From: Eopsaltria australis
Lineage: Eukaryota > Chordata > Aves > Passeriformes > Petroicidae
DNA: 64,000 nucleotides
Direction of reading: 5' to 3'
Assembly (NCBI GenBank): GCA_034509425.1
Contig: JAVTVJ010001251.1
Location: forward strand, 1-64,000
Made by a program: the position numbers and the translations under genes. The notes beneath the pieces were generated by a model that was not told the DNA's origin, did not search any database, and worked only from the letters and a program-made list of their open reading frames with translations. This document shows positions 1-12,800 of the stretch, one piece after another (the first letter of the stretch is position 1; each line of letters begins with the position of its first letter).

Positions 1-712
1 AAATAATGAAACCCTCGAAACTAAGCCAAGTGAAACACAGTGGTTTTTTTTTCAGATACACCATGACTTAGTAAACTTAAACACAACGACAAGCAAAATA
101 ATCACCCAAGACACCACCCTAGTTCCTCCTACTTGAGCATTGTGAAATAATATGGTTATTGAACAGTTTGGGTTGAAAGGGAAGTTTGAAAATCATCTAG
201 TTACGAAGAACCATCTAGTCCTATTAATCATCTGCCTCCAGATTACATACTTTTCCTCTTATATCCCAAATCTCTGTTTTAGTAATACTTCCTTTCTTCA
301 ATAACCTTATTCCTATTTTCTGACTACTGGACTACCCATGCAACCCCATTGCTGAGTTGGTGAATTTATCGTTTTTCCAACATTATTCAAATATCCAAAG
401 TCTCTTCTCCTACCAAAACATTTCAGTTTTCTTGTGTGCTTATTAATGACATTTTTCCCTGATGACTTAGTAACAGGAAAAATATCCATGTGCTTCGATA
501 GTTAACATAACTTCATCCCAGTGGTTTGACAGGAAGAGAAGTACTTCTAATGAATACAAAAATATGGTTAAATGTTACTTTTCTTCAGTGTTGTAACACA
601 GTCCTGTGAAGCTGAAAGAGCAAGAAGACTACACAAACATTTCCATTCTCTTTACTATGTGGAAAGTAAACAATATTGTCTTATTGACCCTAACCCGTGT
701 CAGGCAGCCAGT
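1..712 (-). other. Start of the MPDZ 3' untranslated region
   Basis: AT-rich sequence following the TGA. On the minus strand I find no AATAAA or ATTAAA, so the cleavage site is probably beyond base 1 or uses a variant signal. No other gene is visible. Confidence 0.7.
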
Positions 713-859
713 TCATGACAATACAGTCAGAGTGACTGTTCCTTTTGTCCTTTTCAGAATAGCAACTGCTTCCTCGTGGGTCACCCCTTCTAAACTCTGC
801 CCATTCACAGCAATGATTTGATCTCCTCTCTTGAGGCGTCCATCTTCTGCTGCTGCACC
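713..859 (-). CDS. MPDZ: MPDZ terminal coding exon: PDZ13 second half and stop
   Basis: 48 codons plus TGA (1627-1674): [20 protein letters not shown], the helix [13 protein letters not shown] and the C-terminus T-V-T-L-T-V-L-S. Starts at acceptor TTCCAG in frame 0. The protein ends right at the edge of PDZ13, as in mammals. Confidence 0.98.
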   Translation of the reverse strand, partial: GAAAEDGRLKRGDQIIAVNGQSLEGVTHEEAVAILKRTKGTVTLTVLS

Positions 860-3800
860 CTGGAACAATAAAACAAGTAACTGTGGACTCACATATTCCT
901 TTTTCTTCCTGACACACAGTCCTGAAAGGAAAATCCTTTGCAACATTTTTGATTTTCAGGGATACAAATAGAGCCAATTGTTGTAAAGACTGCTAATGCA
1001 GCCATATGCCCTGCCCTAAGTTCCACATTTAGAAACAGGATGTACATGATTTTTTTCCCTTAACCCTGTTATTCTAGCTAGTATAAGATTTAAACTCTAG
1101 TATCACAGGAGTAACATTTTCAAGACCTGGAGAACTTTTCATCAAGTGGTGTAAAAGATAGCTTTATGTTTTGATTTACCATAAAAGTTTAGGATTTGTG
1201 ATTCCAGTTTTCTCTGACTCTCTGCTGTTTCCTAGAGCCATCCAAATTATCAAATCCAGGTCAGCATCTGAACTTCTCTGAAGGTCCAGTCTGAGTTCAA
1301 TAAAACATTTCCCTCTACTACCGGAAGTAAACACACTCTAAAGATAAGGCATGGGAGCTTTTTTCCCAAGTATTTACACAATTCCAGTCTCAAGAGATGG
1401 ACAAGACTCCACTAATAGGCTTAATCTTTTGATGATTACAGCCTTCAAATGCTGCAAGCACATTTTGATCAGCCTTTGCACTAAAAAGGAAAAGCTGTGA
1501 GAAACTGTAACATTTTTTTGACTGCAAACCCAGGCCATGATTTAGAACAATAACTGCAGTGAACTAATGAATGGATTGACTGAACAAATTTACACCTACC
1601 TTTGCAAACACTGTCTTCACATAAATGGGTAAATCTCCATGAGGACTGCCATAGCCACCCACAATACTAAAGCCAAGGCCATCTGGTCCTCTGTCCAGAG
1701 TAATGGTCTTGTATTGAGGAGGTCTGAGAAGAGGAAAATGAGTATTTTGTCTGAACTTTGGATTTAACACATAGAATATTCAACAAAAAACGTTACTCCT
1801 TTTAAGCTAACATTTCCCTTTCCACTATAACTACAAATACTTTTGTTATAACGAACTGGCTATTTCAGTTCATGTAAAACACTGTAAACTGTCTAATGCC
1901 TATATTATTATATAAAAGTGGCTGTTTCAAGTACACAGCTCAGGATATAGTTATGGCTGCTATGGGCCACCAACAGTGCTTACTAGGGAAGCAGAGAGGC
2001 AATGCCACTATCTCCAGATTACATAACATCAACTTTAAAAATCCTGTAATGACTAAAATTAGCTCAAATAGTTTATGCTATTAAGGTTTAATTGTTTCTC
2101 TTCTTATAGATGACTGTGTATTTGTATGTACATGTTTATTATACACTCATTTATAGGTGTATTTCCCCACATATGCTTTGATAGTAAGGAATTTTGGAAT
2201 TCTACTTTTCAAAGTAGGTATGTGTGACTAAAAAATCCTTTTTCTTTTTCCCCATTCCTAAAAGAAAAAATGCCTCACATTTATGACAGAGTTTGATGCA
2301 AAATTTGTTTACATAATGCACCTTGCAGAATACCAGAAGCAGTATACCTTGTATACCAGAAACATCGGATACTCCTGACTGCCCAGCACTAGAGAGCACA
2401 TTATGGAAACACAGATACAACAGTAGAAAGAGAATTTCTGGGTATATCAACTAATCCTAGTAACCCAATCTCAGTGAAAAAACAGAGGCTGTAGAAGAAA
2501 TCAGATCACATCATAACTCTACAGAGGGTCAAAAAAATCTGCAGCACAGCAAATTGCATCACGAAAAACACAGAAGAGGACCTATGGCCCACAGGTTCCA
2601 TGTATACCAAATATGTTAATCATGATTAAGCCAAAAATGTCATCCATTATTTGCTAGAATTTGTAAGGTTTATAGGTTGAATATCATCTAAAGCAACAAG
2701 CTACTGGGGCTGCACATTCTATTGCTACTGACCCTAAATCATCCTGAAAAATGCCAGTTGAAGTTAATCCTGCAAATGAAAGACTGGATGTAGGTGGATC
2801 TTGCTGCTGACCAGTTACGACACTCACTTCTCCTCCAGCTACAACCTAGGAACAGAGGTTGAAAATCAGTGATATTAGAATGCTGACACTATAGTAGGTC
2901 ATTGTAGCAGCTGGCAAAACAGTATTCAGAAAATATTCAAAATGTCACTGAGGATTTTTTACCTGCAACTCAATTGTGCCTGAAGCATTTTTTAAGATAT
3001 TAACAGCTTGGGAATGAGTCATGCCCTCAGTAGAAGTTCCACAGATGCTAACAATCCTGTCCCCAACCTACAGAGGAAAGTGTAAAAAAACTAACTTAGT
3101 TATATAGATTTATTTGTCACTTTCAACAATAGCAGAACTACAAAATGACCCACTATGAAGGCAGGCAATTCAACATCAGAATTAGCAAATTACACCAGTT
3201 TAGTGTATTCAGTGTAAAAAGTACTGATGCTTTACAGAACTGATCATAAAACTCTAGAAATACACAACATGTAAAAAAACAGAGATGCATTTTGCATGCC
3301 ACCTGAAGACAGACAGACTGAAGTAGCAAATAATCATCAGAGATTCTGTTTGACTTAATCTTGAAATAACACTGTCCATTTCCCAAGAAACCCGAGTCAA
3401 TTTCAACCACCTTTGATGCAGACTGGATATAGTACACATTTAAGTACTGTCTCAGATAAAATCTCCCACTCTAACTCAGACCCTAAAATGTACTTTCTCT
3501 ATCCTAAGCATAGGAAACGTGACAGATAAAACAGACTGCACACCTACATTTACAGGAACGACCACCACACTCAGTGGTGGCACACGCTTATAGAACACAT
3601 CCTTCTGAATCACTTTCTATGCTTTTAATTTTCACAAGCTGACTCTAAGATCCAAGACTGCTTTAGGACTCCTTTCTTAAGTTAGCACATGCCAGCAATT
3701 ACACTTTCCCATGCTAGCAATCTGAGTTCCTTTTTCATCAATCCAAACAGCAAGAATTCTTTGCACAGCCAGAAGCACTTATGACTGCATCCCTGAACTG

Positions 3801-6800
3801 CTGGTTTACTGTCTGTCTAGAGTAATTACAGTGCATTACCCATGCAATCTCTACAGCTTTCTTAACAATTAACTTACTCTTAATTTCTGAGTCTGAGCTG
3901 CAAGTCCATTTGGGTGCATCATGGCAATAAATATAGGAACATCTCCAAGAGGACTTCCTACACCTCCAGCAATGCTCACTCCTAGTGAATCTGCAGGGCT
4001 CTGTTTAGTAAGGAAAAAAGTTTAGATTTGTCGGGAAAGAAAAACACAGATAATTGTAGGCTTACCTCAAAAGATTGCTAAACCCCCTATTTATGAAAAT
4101 TAGAATTCCTGTGTCAAGTCAGTTTTTAAGCTTATACACTTTGCATCACTTCAAAAAAGTAGAGAGACCAGAATGGATGTTTCTTCTCCTCAGTGGTATG
4201 TGAAAATTTGCTGATTTAGTTGTTGTTTTATCTTAACCAAACTAAATACTTAGAGAATTCAGCACCTGACTCTTAATGTCAACACAGAGGTCTGAGCAAG
4301 GAAAGCCAATGAGATGGGATTGCTGTCCTTAGTACTGTTTATGAATATCCTGTTGTGAATCTCCTGAAGACTAGAATTAATCTTTATGCTCCCCCTAGTG
4401 CCGAAATATTGTAAAGCAAAACCAGCTGTTTACCTCTGCACCACACCCTAATATCTCACTGTAAAAACTGCCATTGCAAACTGGTATTTGCAGATTCTAC
4501 TGTAAAAAGAGAATGGCTGAATACAATCCATGTAATCAAGTGAACCAGATGCCAAACAAAAACAAATAAATATAAATATTTTGGAAAATAAGATGCAGTT
4601 TGTGACTAAGCTCACATGCATTATGAAGGTGACTGAATTTCACACTTGAAAACCTGGCAGCTGTCATGCAAGAACCTACTCATTAAAAATATGTGTGAAG
4701 AAAAATATCAAATACCAAAAAACAGCCTTCCAACTTTGGTGCAATTCCCCTGACTTCACCAAAACAGAGTCTGCATTGAACTCAATCTAGTAAGAATAAA
4801 ATTAGAACCAGTATCTCTTCCTCCTCTGGCTTTCAACACAGCTCACAAAACATAATAGCGTAAGATACATAAAAACATAGGCAGTGGAGATCATATAGTC
4901 CTGAACTGGAAAGACAGACAAATTAATTTCCTATTCCTTTCCCAAAACAATGAATAGGCCTAGACTATTTTCATTCTATAAAGAGACCTATTGACAACAT
5001 CTACAAAACCTATTCCTGATACATGCCACTGCATGCTACAACTTACCTTTTTTATTTCAACTGTTCTTAGTCCCTGTATTTCAGAAGCTGCTGTCAAATG
5101 AATTAAAATAAATTAAAAAAAAAAAAGTTAAACTAGCATTCCTAGAAAACTTTTCCAATTAAGTTATCCAAATCACTATGATGAGTCTAAGTTTCTGTTT
5201 GTGTTTCATACACATTTTAATCTGATTTTGATAGTGGTTGTCATTACATTAATTGGAATTAAATACTTCTAGAATAGGTGAAAGAATCAACTGTTCTCTC
5301 CATTTAAATACCTTTTGGAATAAGACTGCTAAGCATGCTCAAACAGAATAGAAAAAAACTATTATTTTCTAGCAATACTTTGATCAGAAATAACTTTGTT
5401 CTAAATTTAAGCATGAGGCAGCTATTCCACATGTGTTTGGATTTCTATGAATGAGACAGCTTGACACATGATGTATTTAGATTAAATACAAAATTATGGC
5501 TCAACTTAGATTGTCAATATCTAAACCACTGACATAAGAAGTTGCTAGTTTCTTCTATAAAAAGCTACAACAAGATGTATATATGATGTACTGAGCAGTA
5601 ACTGCTTCTACAGCATTTTACTAAGGAATCACTTTGAGGCCTACACCACATAGTTACTTTAACAGAAAGATCTCAGCTGCCAGTTCACATGTTTAGAATA
5701 CCGAAAGCATCAAAAAAACTCTCCAACTTACCGGTATTCTTCTTCAGGCCACTTTCAAAGACCTCAGGTGCACTGGACCCAGAAACTGAGAAACTGAACG
5801 ATGAGAGACTGCCACTTCCTTCACTGACCTACACACAATGTTTGAGTAGGATTAGAGAGGAGCTTCACTCCCCAGCTACTAAAAGTAGAACTGCAACTTG
5901 CTGTATTCAGTGTATTTTCTGCAGTATTTTATTTTTTCTGTGACTGGTTAAAACTGAGTCAGAGAACTCCACAAAAGTTTTGGTCACTGTAGATGGCTCT
6001 TCTTTGAAACATGATTAAAACAACAGAGATTGTATGTCTACAACCCCATGCAAAGCTTTGAAATACTTCTTCTGAGGGCCCAACAAGGCTCTGGTATCTG
6101 CACGTTCTACCACCTTACAGAGATCTTCTAATTCAAGTTAGCCACAGATACCACAGTAAGGACAGAATACAAAAGACAGATCTCAGTACATCTCATGTGG
6201 GCTCTTAAATGTTCACCTGCTGCATCAGCTACAACTAAGATTATGCTCTCCACTCAATTGACTTGCACAATTTCCAGAAACATTTTCACTATACTTGAAG
6301 GGCAAGTAAAAGAACAATATGGTTCCTAGTGAAAATAGCTCACTGTGACAAACTCTTCAAAACACTCAACACTGTGAAGTTCATCTTAGAGTAAGACCAG
6401 CCAGAGTCTGCACGTTTTCATGTTGTTTAGCAATACTAATTCTGAAGAGAGCCTAAAATTTCAGTCTTATCTAGTCTTAACCTGATCACTTGAATCTGTT
6501 TAATTATGTCTTAAAACTACTTATATTTAATACTTGGTAATTTTCGTCCCCAGTACACAACCAAAGAAAGTTCTTAAGGTAATTTCTGAGCTTTCAGAAC
6601 AGTAGCTCCTACTGGAAAGAATCACAGTGCAAGCTGCTATGCCATGGAAGATGCTTTCAAATGCAGAAAGTGATGTGAGGTTGTAACAATCCACCGTCAG
6701 ACCAACAATAAAATAAGTAAGAGAAGTCTGATGGAAAGAGCACAGATTTCCTGCTTCTGGCATGCAAGGGCACAGTAAAAACATGCAAGGAATGGAGAAA

Positions 6801-9800
6801 TTCCCTAAGGTTACTGAAGCAATATCCACTGTAAGCCAACTACTCTGAAAGTAACTGAGAGGTCTGAAGTTGACTCTAACTTCTTCTGGTATTGATGTGA
6901 ATTGGAGTTCTCTGTGCTTCCAGGCTGCAGCCTGGAGCAAAGTAATTTCTGGATTATATTTTTGGCTGGATCCTGTCTATAACAGGTACAATATGCTAAA
7001 CTGAACCTATTAAATGGCTACTGAAAAGCAGCAAAATTTCTCCGTCTTGGATCAAGTATGTGAAAAATAACTGTCATCATAAAACCAATCTTTCTATTTG
7101 CTTTCATTATTTAAAAGTATTTCTTCAAAACTAACCAGTTTCATGGTTACGTACCTGGCTGCTCTGGGATGTTCTCCTCTCAGAGTGAAATGGCCCAGCT
7201 TTTATTCTTCCAACCTCTAGTCTTACTGTACCTAATGAACACTAAAGAAACAGTTACTTATAACACATCTCTTCTGTCTACAAGACTAAAACCTACAATA
7301 TTTAAGTGACTTTCTAGGAAGTGGAAGAAAAAAACATTGACAGAGGGAATAATGATGGACTAGCAATCCTGAAATGAGTACTTTGCAGAGAGTTCATGGC
7401 AGGACCAGTGACACACAATGTACACCATGATACTCAATACTCAGCAGGATAATTTTTTTATATTGGATTAATCAGTATTACAATGCAGACATGAAAATCA
7501 CACAAGAAGACTAATTATATTACATTGCATTTAATAAGGAATAGCTTTTGAATTGCAATGTCAACATACAATTTCACAATAAAAATGAAAACCAGTGTAA
7601 CACCTTGAAGTCTTAATCATTATTTCTCCTGATATGACTGAGAACATGGTAATTAAGTCATCTCATCTCACCCATCTCTCTTAAACTTTTGAAATTATCT
7701 GTTACTCTGGATAGACACCAATATAACTAAGAAATTTTGGGCAGAAAATTACCTAAATGTCTATAGGTTAAGTGAGCTTTCTGTATCTGACTCCCAGCAA
7801 CAAGCTGGGTGATACGGACTGACTACACATTGGAAAGTCGTTTCACTACCCTTTAAGATTTTAACTACACTATTGAGTATTCACATGTCTACATAAAATG
7901 CATGTCTCAGGAGAAAATTCACCCTGCAATTAAATATTTCAAAATCAATCATTATTTTGAAAAAACAGAGAAGTTATTACCACAAACAAGACTAAGAAAA
8001 TTAGACTTTCAACATAATACAAGTAGAGTCAGGAGAAGACATTCATCTGCAATGTATTTATACAGAAATTTCAGTTTTGTTCCTATTTTGATTTTTTTCT
8101 TTCACTGGGAAGTTGTCAGTGTAAATTTCTTCATTCAAAGAACTTAATAATACTTGAGGTTGCCTTTATTTATCATATTTTAACTTTATTATCCTAAGAG
8201 AGATTCACAGATTTGTCAGAAAAATTCACAGCAATAGGCCAATATATCAAAACCAACCAGACATATCCATTCAAACATGGTTTCAATACCTCATATCCTG
8301 TTGCTATTCTCTTAGGGGTGACACTAAAAAAGATTTATTAGTAAATTGCTTTTTTATTTTATGAATAATGTTGACTTCTCAATGTCCTGGAAAAGACTTG
8401 ATCAAAGCTCAGGAAAAAGCACTCTTTTTTGATTGTATGAATTTAGTTGTATTAAGCCATATGAACAACTCTTATTCAAAGTGGAATATTGAGGAAATAT
8501 GTACCTAAAATTACCACATCCTCACTGATGCCTGAGGGATTTTTTCTGCTTTTTCTCTACCCTGTTCCCTATATTCACAAGTATTAGCATGCATACTTGT
8601 GATGCTTTAGGTGATAGTTTAGCCTGGTTTCATGGTGTTTAGGAGGCTGGTAGACTAAACACCCCTGAAGCCACGTAGAGCTAGAGACCAAACACCCTGT
8701 TTTCGTGAGCCCTCAAGGTCTCCTAGTAGGATAGATTTTGTAAACTAGAAGTTAGCCCACCCAGGCCCCTTACTGGGCCCTCCTGGTAGATATGCTAATG
8801 TGTAGAGTCTTTAATTGTATACTCGATTGGAGGGAGGGGGCTTTTGCAACGCGTTCTACCTGGATGGCAGAAGCCATCGAGCGGGATCCTATTAAAATAC
8901 CAAGGTAAACAACCCCCAACCCTTTCACTGTGTCTGAGCCTTTATTTCCTGAGACCAGAAAAAGGCATCATCACAAATACCCAAACCCACAAATGAGATT
9001 TTAAGATTATAATGTGTGAAAGTAGGAGCTCCAACGGAACTTGTGAATAAATCAATTCCCATTTAGTTTTATTACACCTTTCTCTTCCTAAATTCCCTCA
9101 TTTGATAGATCCATTAAGTCTAGTGAGGGGAAAAGCTGACAGTCTTTTCACATAGTTTAGGGGATACTTCAAAAGAAACCCTGCAAGAACCAGCAGAATT
9201 CTCAGACTGGTAACACATCCTACTTGTCTCATTCTGTTTAAAATACACTGGAATTTTCCAAAGATTATAAAAAAATTTATTAGTAAAATACATTTTAGGC
9301 TGTTCAAAACAATTCACTCCTAGATCCTACTCTCATGAATGAAAATGGAATGAATACCTGAACAGGAAACAGTGACTGCCCACACGTGAATGACCATGCT
9401 TTATTCCACTTATGTTACATGAACAAAACAATTGCTAGCAATAATCTGTCTAAGGTATTTTAAAAGCCCATTTTGCAGGGCTATGACAATTAATTACAAG
9501 TACTACTGAGCAATGATGAAGTACTTAAAACTTGAATATATGAATGGTAAGTAGAAACTAAGCATCTTCAATTAGATACTCAAAAATGCTTGTCAAAATA
9601 AAAGAAACTTCCCACAAGAAATGGCATTTTTACTCAGAGGAGAGGTAAAGGTACAGCATACGAAGAAGAAATGCTGTGCTCTTAAATAAAATTTAGAAAC
9701 TATCAGGTAAGACTGGAGAAGTACTGTAACCAAACAAGAGTACACTAACAAGTTCACTGTCACAACATAGACTCTCTTCTGGCATTCTCACTAATGGGCA

Positions 9801-12800
9801 CATGCTGAAAATACAGAAGTCCTCCTATCTCCCACTTTCTGACCACTGTTTTCCCCTAGGACCCCTGCTTCTCAATAAATGCAAAATCTCAAGAACCTGC
9901 TCAAAATCTGGAAAAATATACTTTTGAATGTGAATGTTAAGAAGCATGAGCATGTGCCTATGTATCCAAGCTATAATTAGTGTCTGTTAAATTTTCTCCA
10001 GTGAAACAGTTTTCCATTGAAAATGCTGACTCAGTGGAATCCTTACCATGCAGAATGTCTCAAAACTCTGGACTGAAAAACAGACAAGCTGGCTGACCAG
10101 CTGGACTTCCTGCCAGACTACAGATAATATTGTACACCTGACTCCATTCTAATTTGGAAACAGGGGAAGAAAACAGAAAAAACAGAAACAAAAAATATAT
10201 CAAGAATAGATTGGCTCCAAGAGCTGCAGGTAGTTACTTCAGTAAACTCTGAGAAAGAAGTTTATTACACGAAATGCTTGGCCACTGAAAAATGCATTGT
10301 AGTATTTAGTGGATGCAAGGCGGCACAAGATATATATAAAATAAAAACTTATTAACATCTCGTAGTAGACCAGGTTACTCAGAGCCCCATCCAACCTGGC
10401 CTTCAACATTTTCAGGTATGGGGCATCCACAGCTTCTCTGGGCATCCTGTTCCTGTGCCTCACCATCCTCACATTAAAGAATTTCTGCCTAACAACTAAT
10501 CTAAACTTACTCTTTGTTTAAAAGAGTCTTGTCCTATCACTACAGTAAACAAATTATGAAAGTAGTCACTTTTACCACAACTGCTCTGCTGAATTCTCCA
10601 TCATTTAAAGTCACTTCTGCATGTCTTTCTGAAAATGTGAGACAGCTAACCAGTTATCAGTTTGTTTGACAAAATAGAGTGTTAAGTTTTCAGTTGTTCT
10701 AGCTAATGGTATTCTATAAGGGTCTTCTATAAGCCCTACATTCATAAACATATGGCTTCCTGTACCACCACTACTCCCAGTTTTATCAGGTCAAATATCA
10801 AAATCTGAATGCTCTAGATTTCAGGAAGCTTAAATTTGGATCCCCAACTCATCTCACTAATATCCCAGTAATAGTCTGATCTCAGTCTGATTAAAGTCAA
10901 AGCTTTCAAAAGATCTGAATCTCAATTTTTCATGCTTATCCATTTTCTCTTTTCCCAATACCTTTAGCAAAGCTGCAACAGCCTCCTGGTTGGCATTTCG
11001 GACATCTTCTCCGTTCACTGTCAATATCTGGTCTCCCTGCATCAGTCTCCCATCTGTATCTGCTATTCCTCCTTTGACGATGTCTGACACAAACACACCT
11101 GTGTCATTTCTGCAAACACACACATGAATTTTACATTACAGTATTGTTTGATGGTCATATTTATGGCTTGCTATTAGGAACACAATAAACATTGTCTCAT
11201 TTTTCTGTTGCATAACACTGGCTTAGTTTCTCTAGGAAAGGCTAGTTAGCTTAGGCACAAAAATAACTATGGCCTTCAAGCCCACAGGATCCGAGCACTA
11301 GACCACAAAAGAAACATGATAAGTACTGAATTCCAGACACTGAATCTCCAGGTACATTACATGTGGTGGCTGTTAAAGCTAAGAATAACACCCCCGAAAA
11401 AGCCCTTGGTGAAACAGACCCAAGGAGCAGCAGGATCCCCCCTGGGGCAGGGCAAGGTGTGGTAGATGCTGAGTTGGGGTGTGTTCTTAGTAAGCCAGCC
11501 ACTCTCTCCCCACTGGTTTGTGCTTATGTTCATCAATTGTCTATCACCCTCAGTTTCTAGAATGTTCGTTTCTACTCGGTAGATGGTTGGTTTTCCCCCT
11601 TGTCTTTCTCTCAGCCCCCTCCCTGAAATACCCTCCGTTGGTCCCCTTCCCCTTGTCCCTCCCTTGTCCCACCTTGGTGCCCTAATCCCTTTGGTTGTTA
11701 TGATCACAATGAAGTCTGATGCACGACTGGGCTCGGGGCTCTCAGCCCTTGGGGCTCTCAGCCCTCGGGGCTCTCAGCCCTCAGAGCTCACGGAGCACGG
11801 ATCCCCCGATGCTTTGTTTCAGTGTCGTTTTTCCATCTCGGGAGCCCGTCTCTTTGCTACAGTTTCGGCAGCCGCGGTAGCCTTTGCCTGCCTGCTTCGG
11901 AAAGCAGCAACCCCCGGCTTGAGGTCCCAGGATCCTGGCGAGCGTGGACCTGACCCCAGGGACACCCCCTCGCCGCCTCTCGGGGTGCTGACTAACCCTG
12001 GCAGTCAGCTCTCGGAACACCCAAGGGACGCGGCAGCTACATACCTTTTCCCAACAATACTCAGCCCAAGGCCTTTACCAGGCTTCTTCTGGAGCTCTAT
12101 ATTCAGCACATCATACATGTCTTCCTCCTTGTACTGAGCTTCATCTCTGTACACAGTCAGACGAACTTTTTGGGGAGTCTGTCGGAGGACATTAATGGCT
12201 TCATCATGTGTGGCATTCCTGAGGTCAATTCCATTCACCTGCAATGAAAGCGTACAATGGTAAATTGTGCAGCAGCCTCTAGCAGACAAATAAAACAGGC
12301 CTAGCCAGCAATGGAAACAAAATCAACCAAAGAAATCACCACACCTCTAGTATCTGATCACCAGCCCACAATCGTCCATCTTTAGATGCTGCTCCTTCTT
12401 CATATACTTCATGGATAATGATTGCTCCCTGTGAACAAAAACAACAACATTGCATGTTGAAGGCATCATTTTGAACCGAAAGTAACTGGAAATTGCTACT
12501 GTAATTCATTGACGGCAAGTCAGATGGAATGAAAGTCAGATGCATGATGAATAAATTACCAAAACATTTAAGAAGCTCATTTATACTTTTAATTTTAGAA
12601 AGGGCTTTTTTCTTATTTTTGTTTCTTTTGTGTCTTTCTATAAATGCTATAGAAACAAATGACAAAAAATCTCTTCCATCAGACTTTAATTTCATTATTG
12701 TTATTTTACTTGAATGACACACATATTTTTCCAACCAACCAGCAAAGTGTCTGCTCCTCCAACAATGCTCAGACCAAGACCAGTCCGCCCTTTGGAGATA

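Larger units (their letters stand above)
7242..10961. other. MPDZ intron near the end of PDZ11
   Basis: 3720 bases holding a solo LTR at 8597-8976 and a CR1 3' fragment at 10369-10545. The rest is AT-rich without recognised features. Confidence 0.8.

Noticed and set aside
6527..6940. 137-codon minus-strand open frame in the intron after PDZ11
   Set aside because: The flanking exons join in frame without it, it resembles no MPDZ region, and I see no good splice sites in the right frame.
11583..12137. 184-codon plus-strand open frame across the GC-rich block
   Set aside because: It runs through the insert and into the antisense of the PDZ10/PDZ11 exon. Its length is explained by high GC content. 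No family resemblance.
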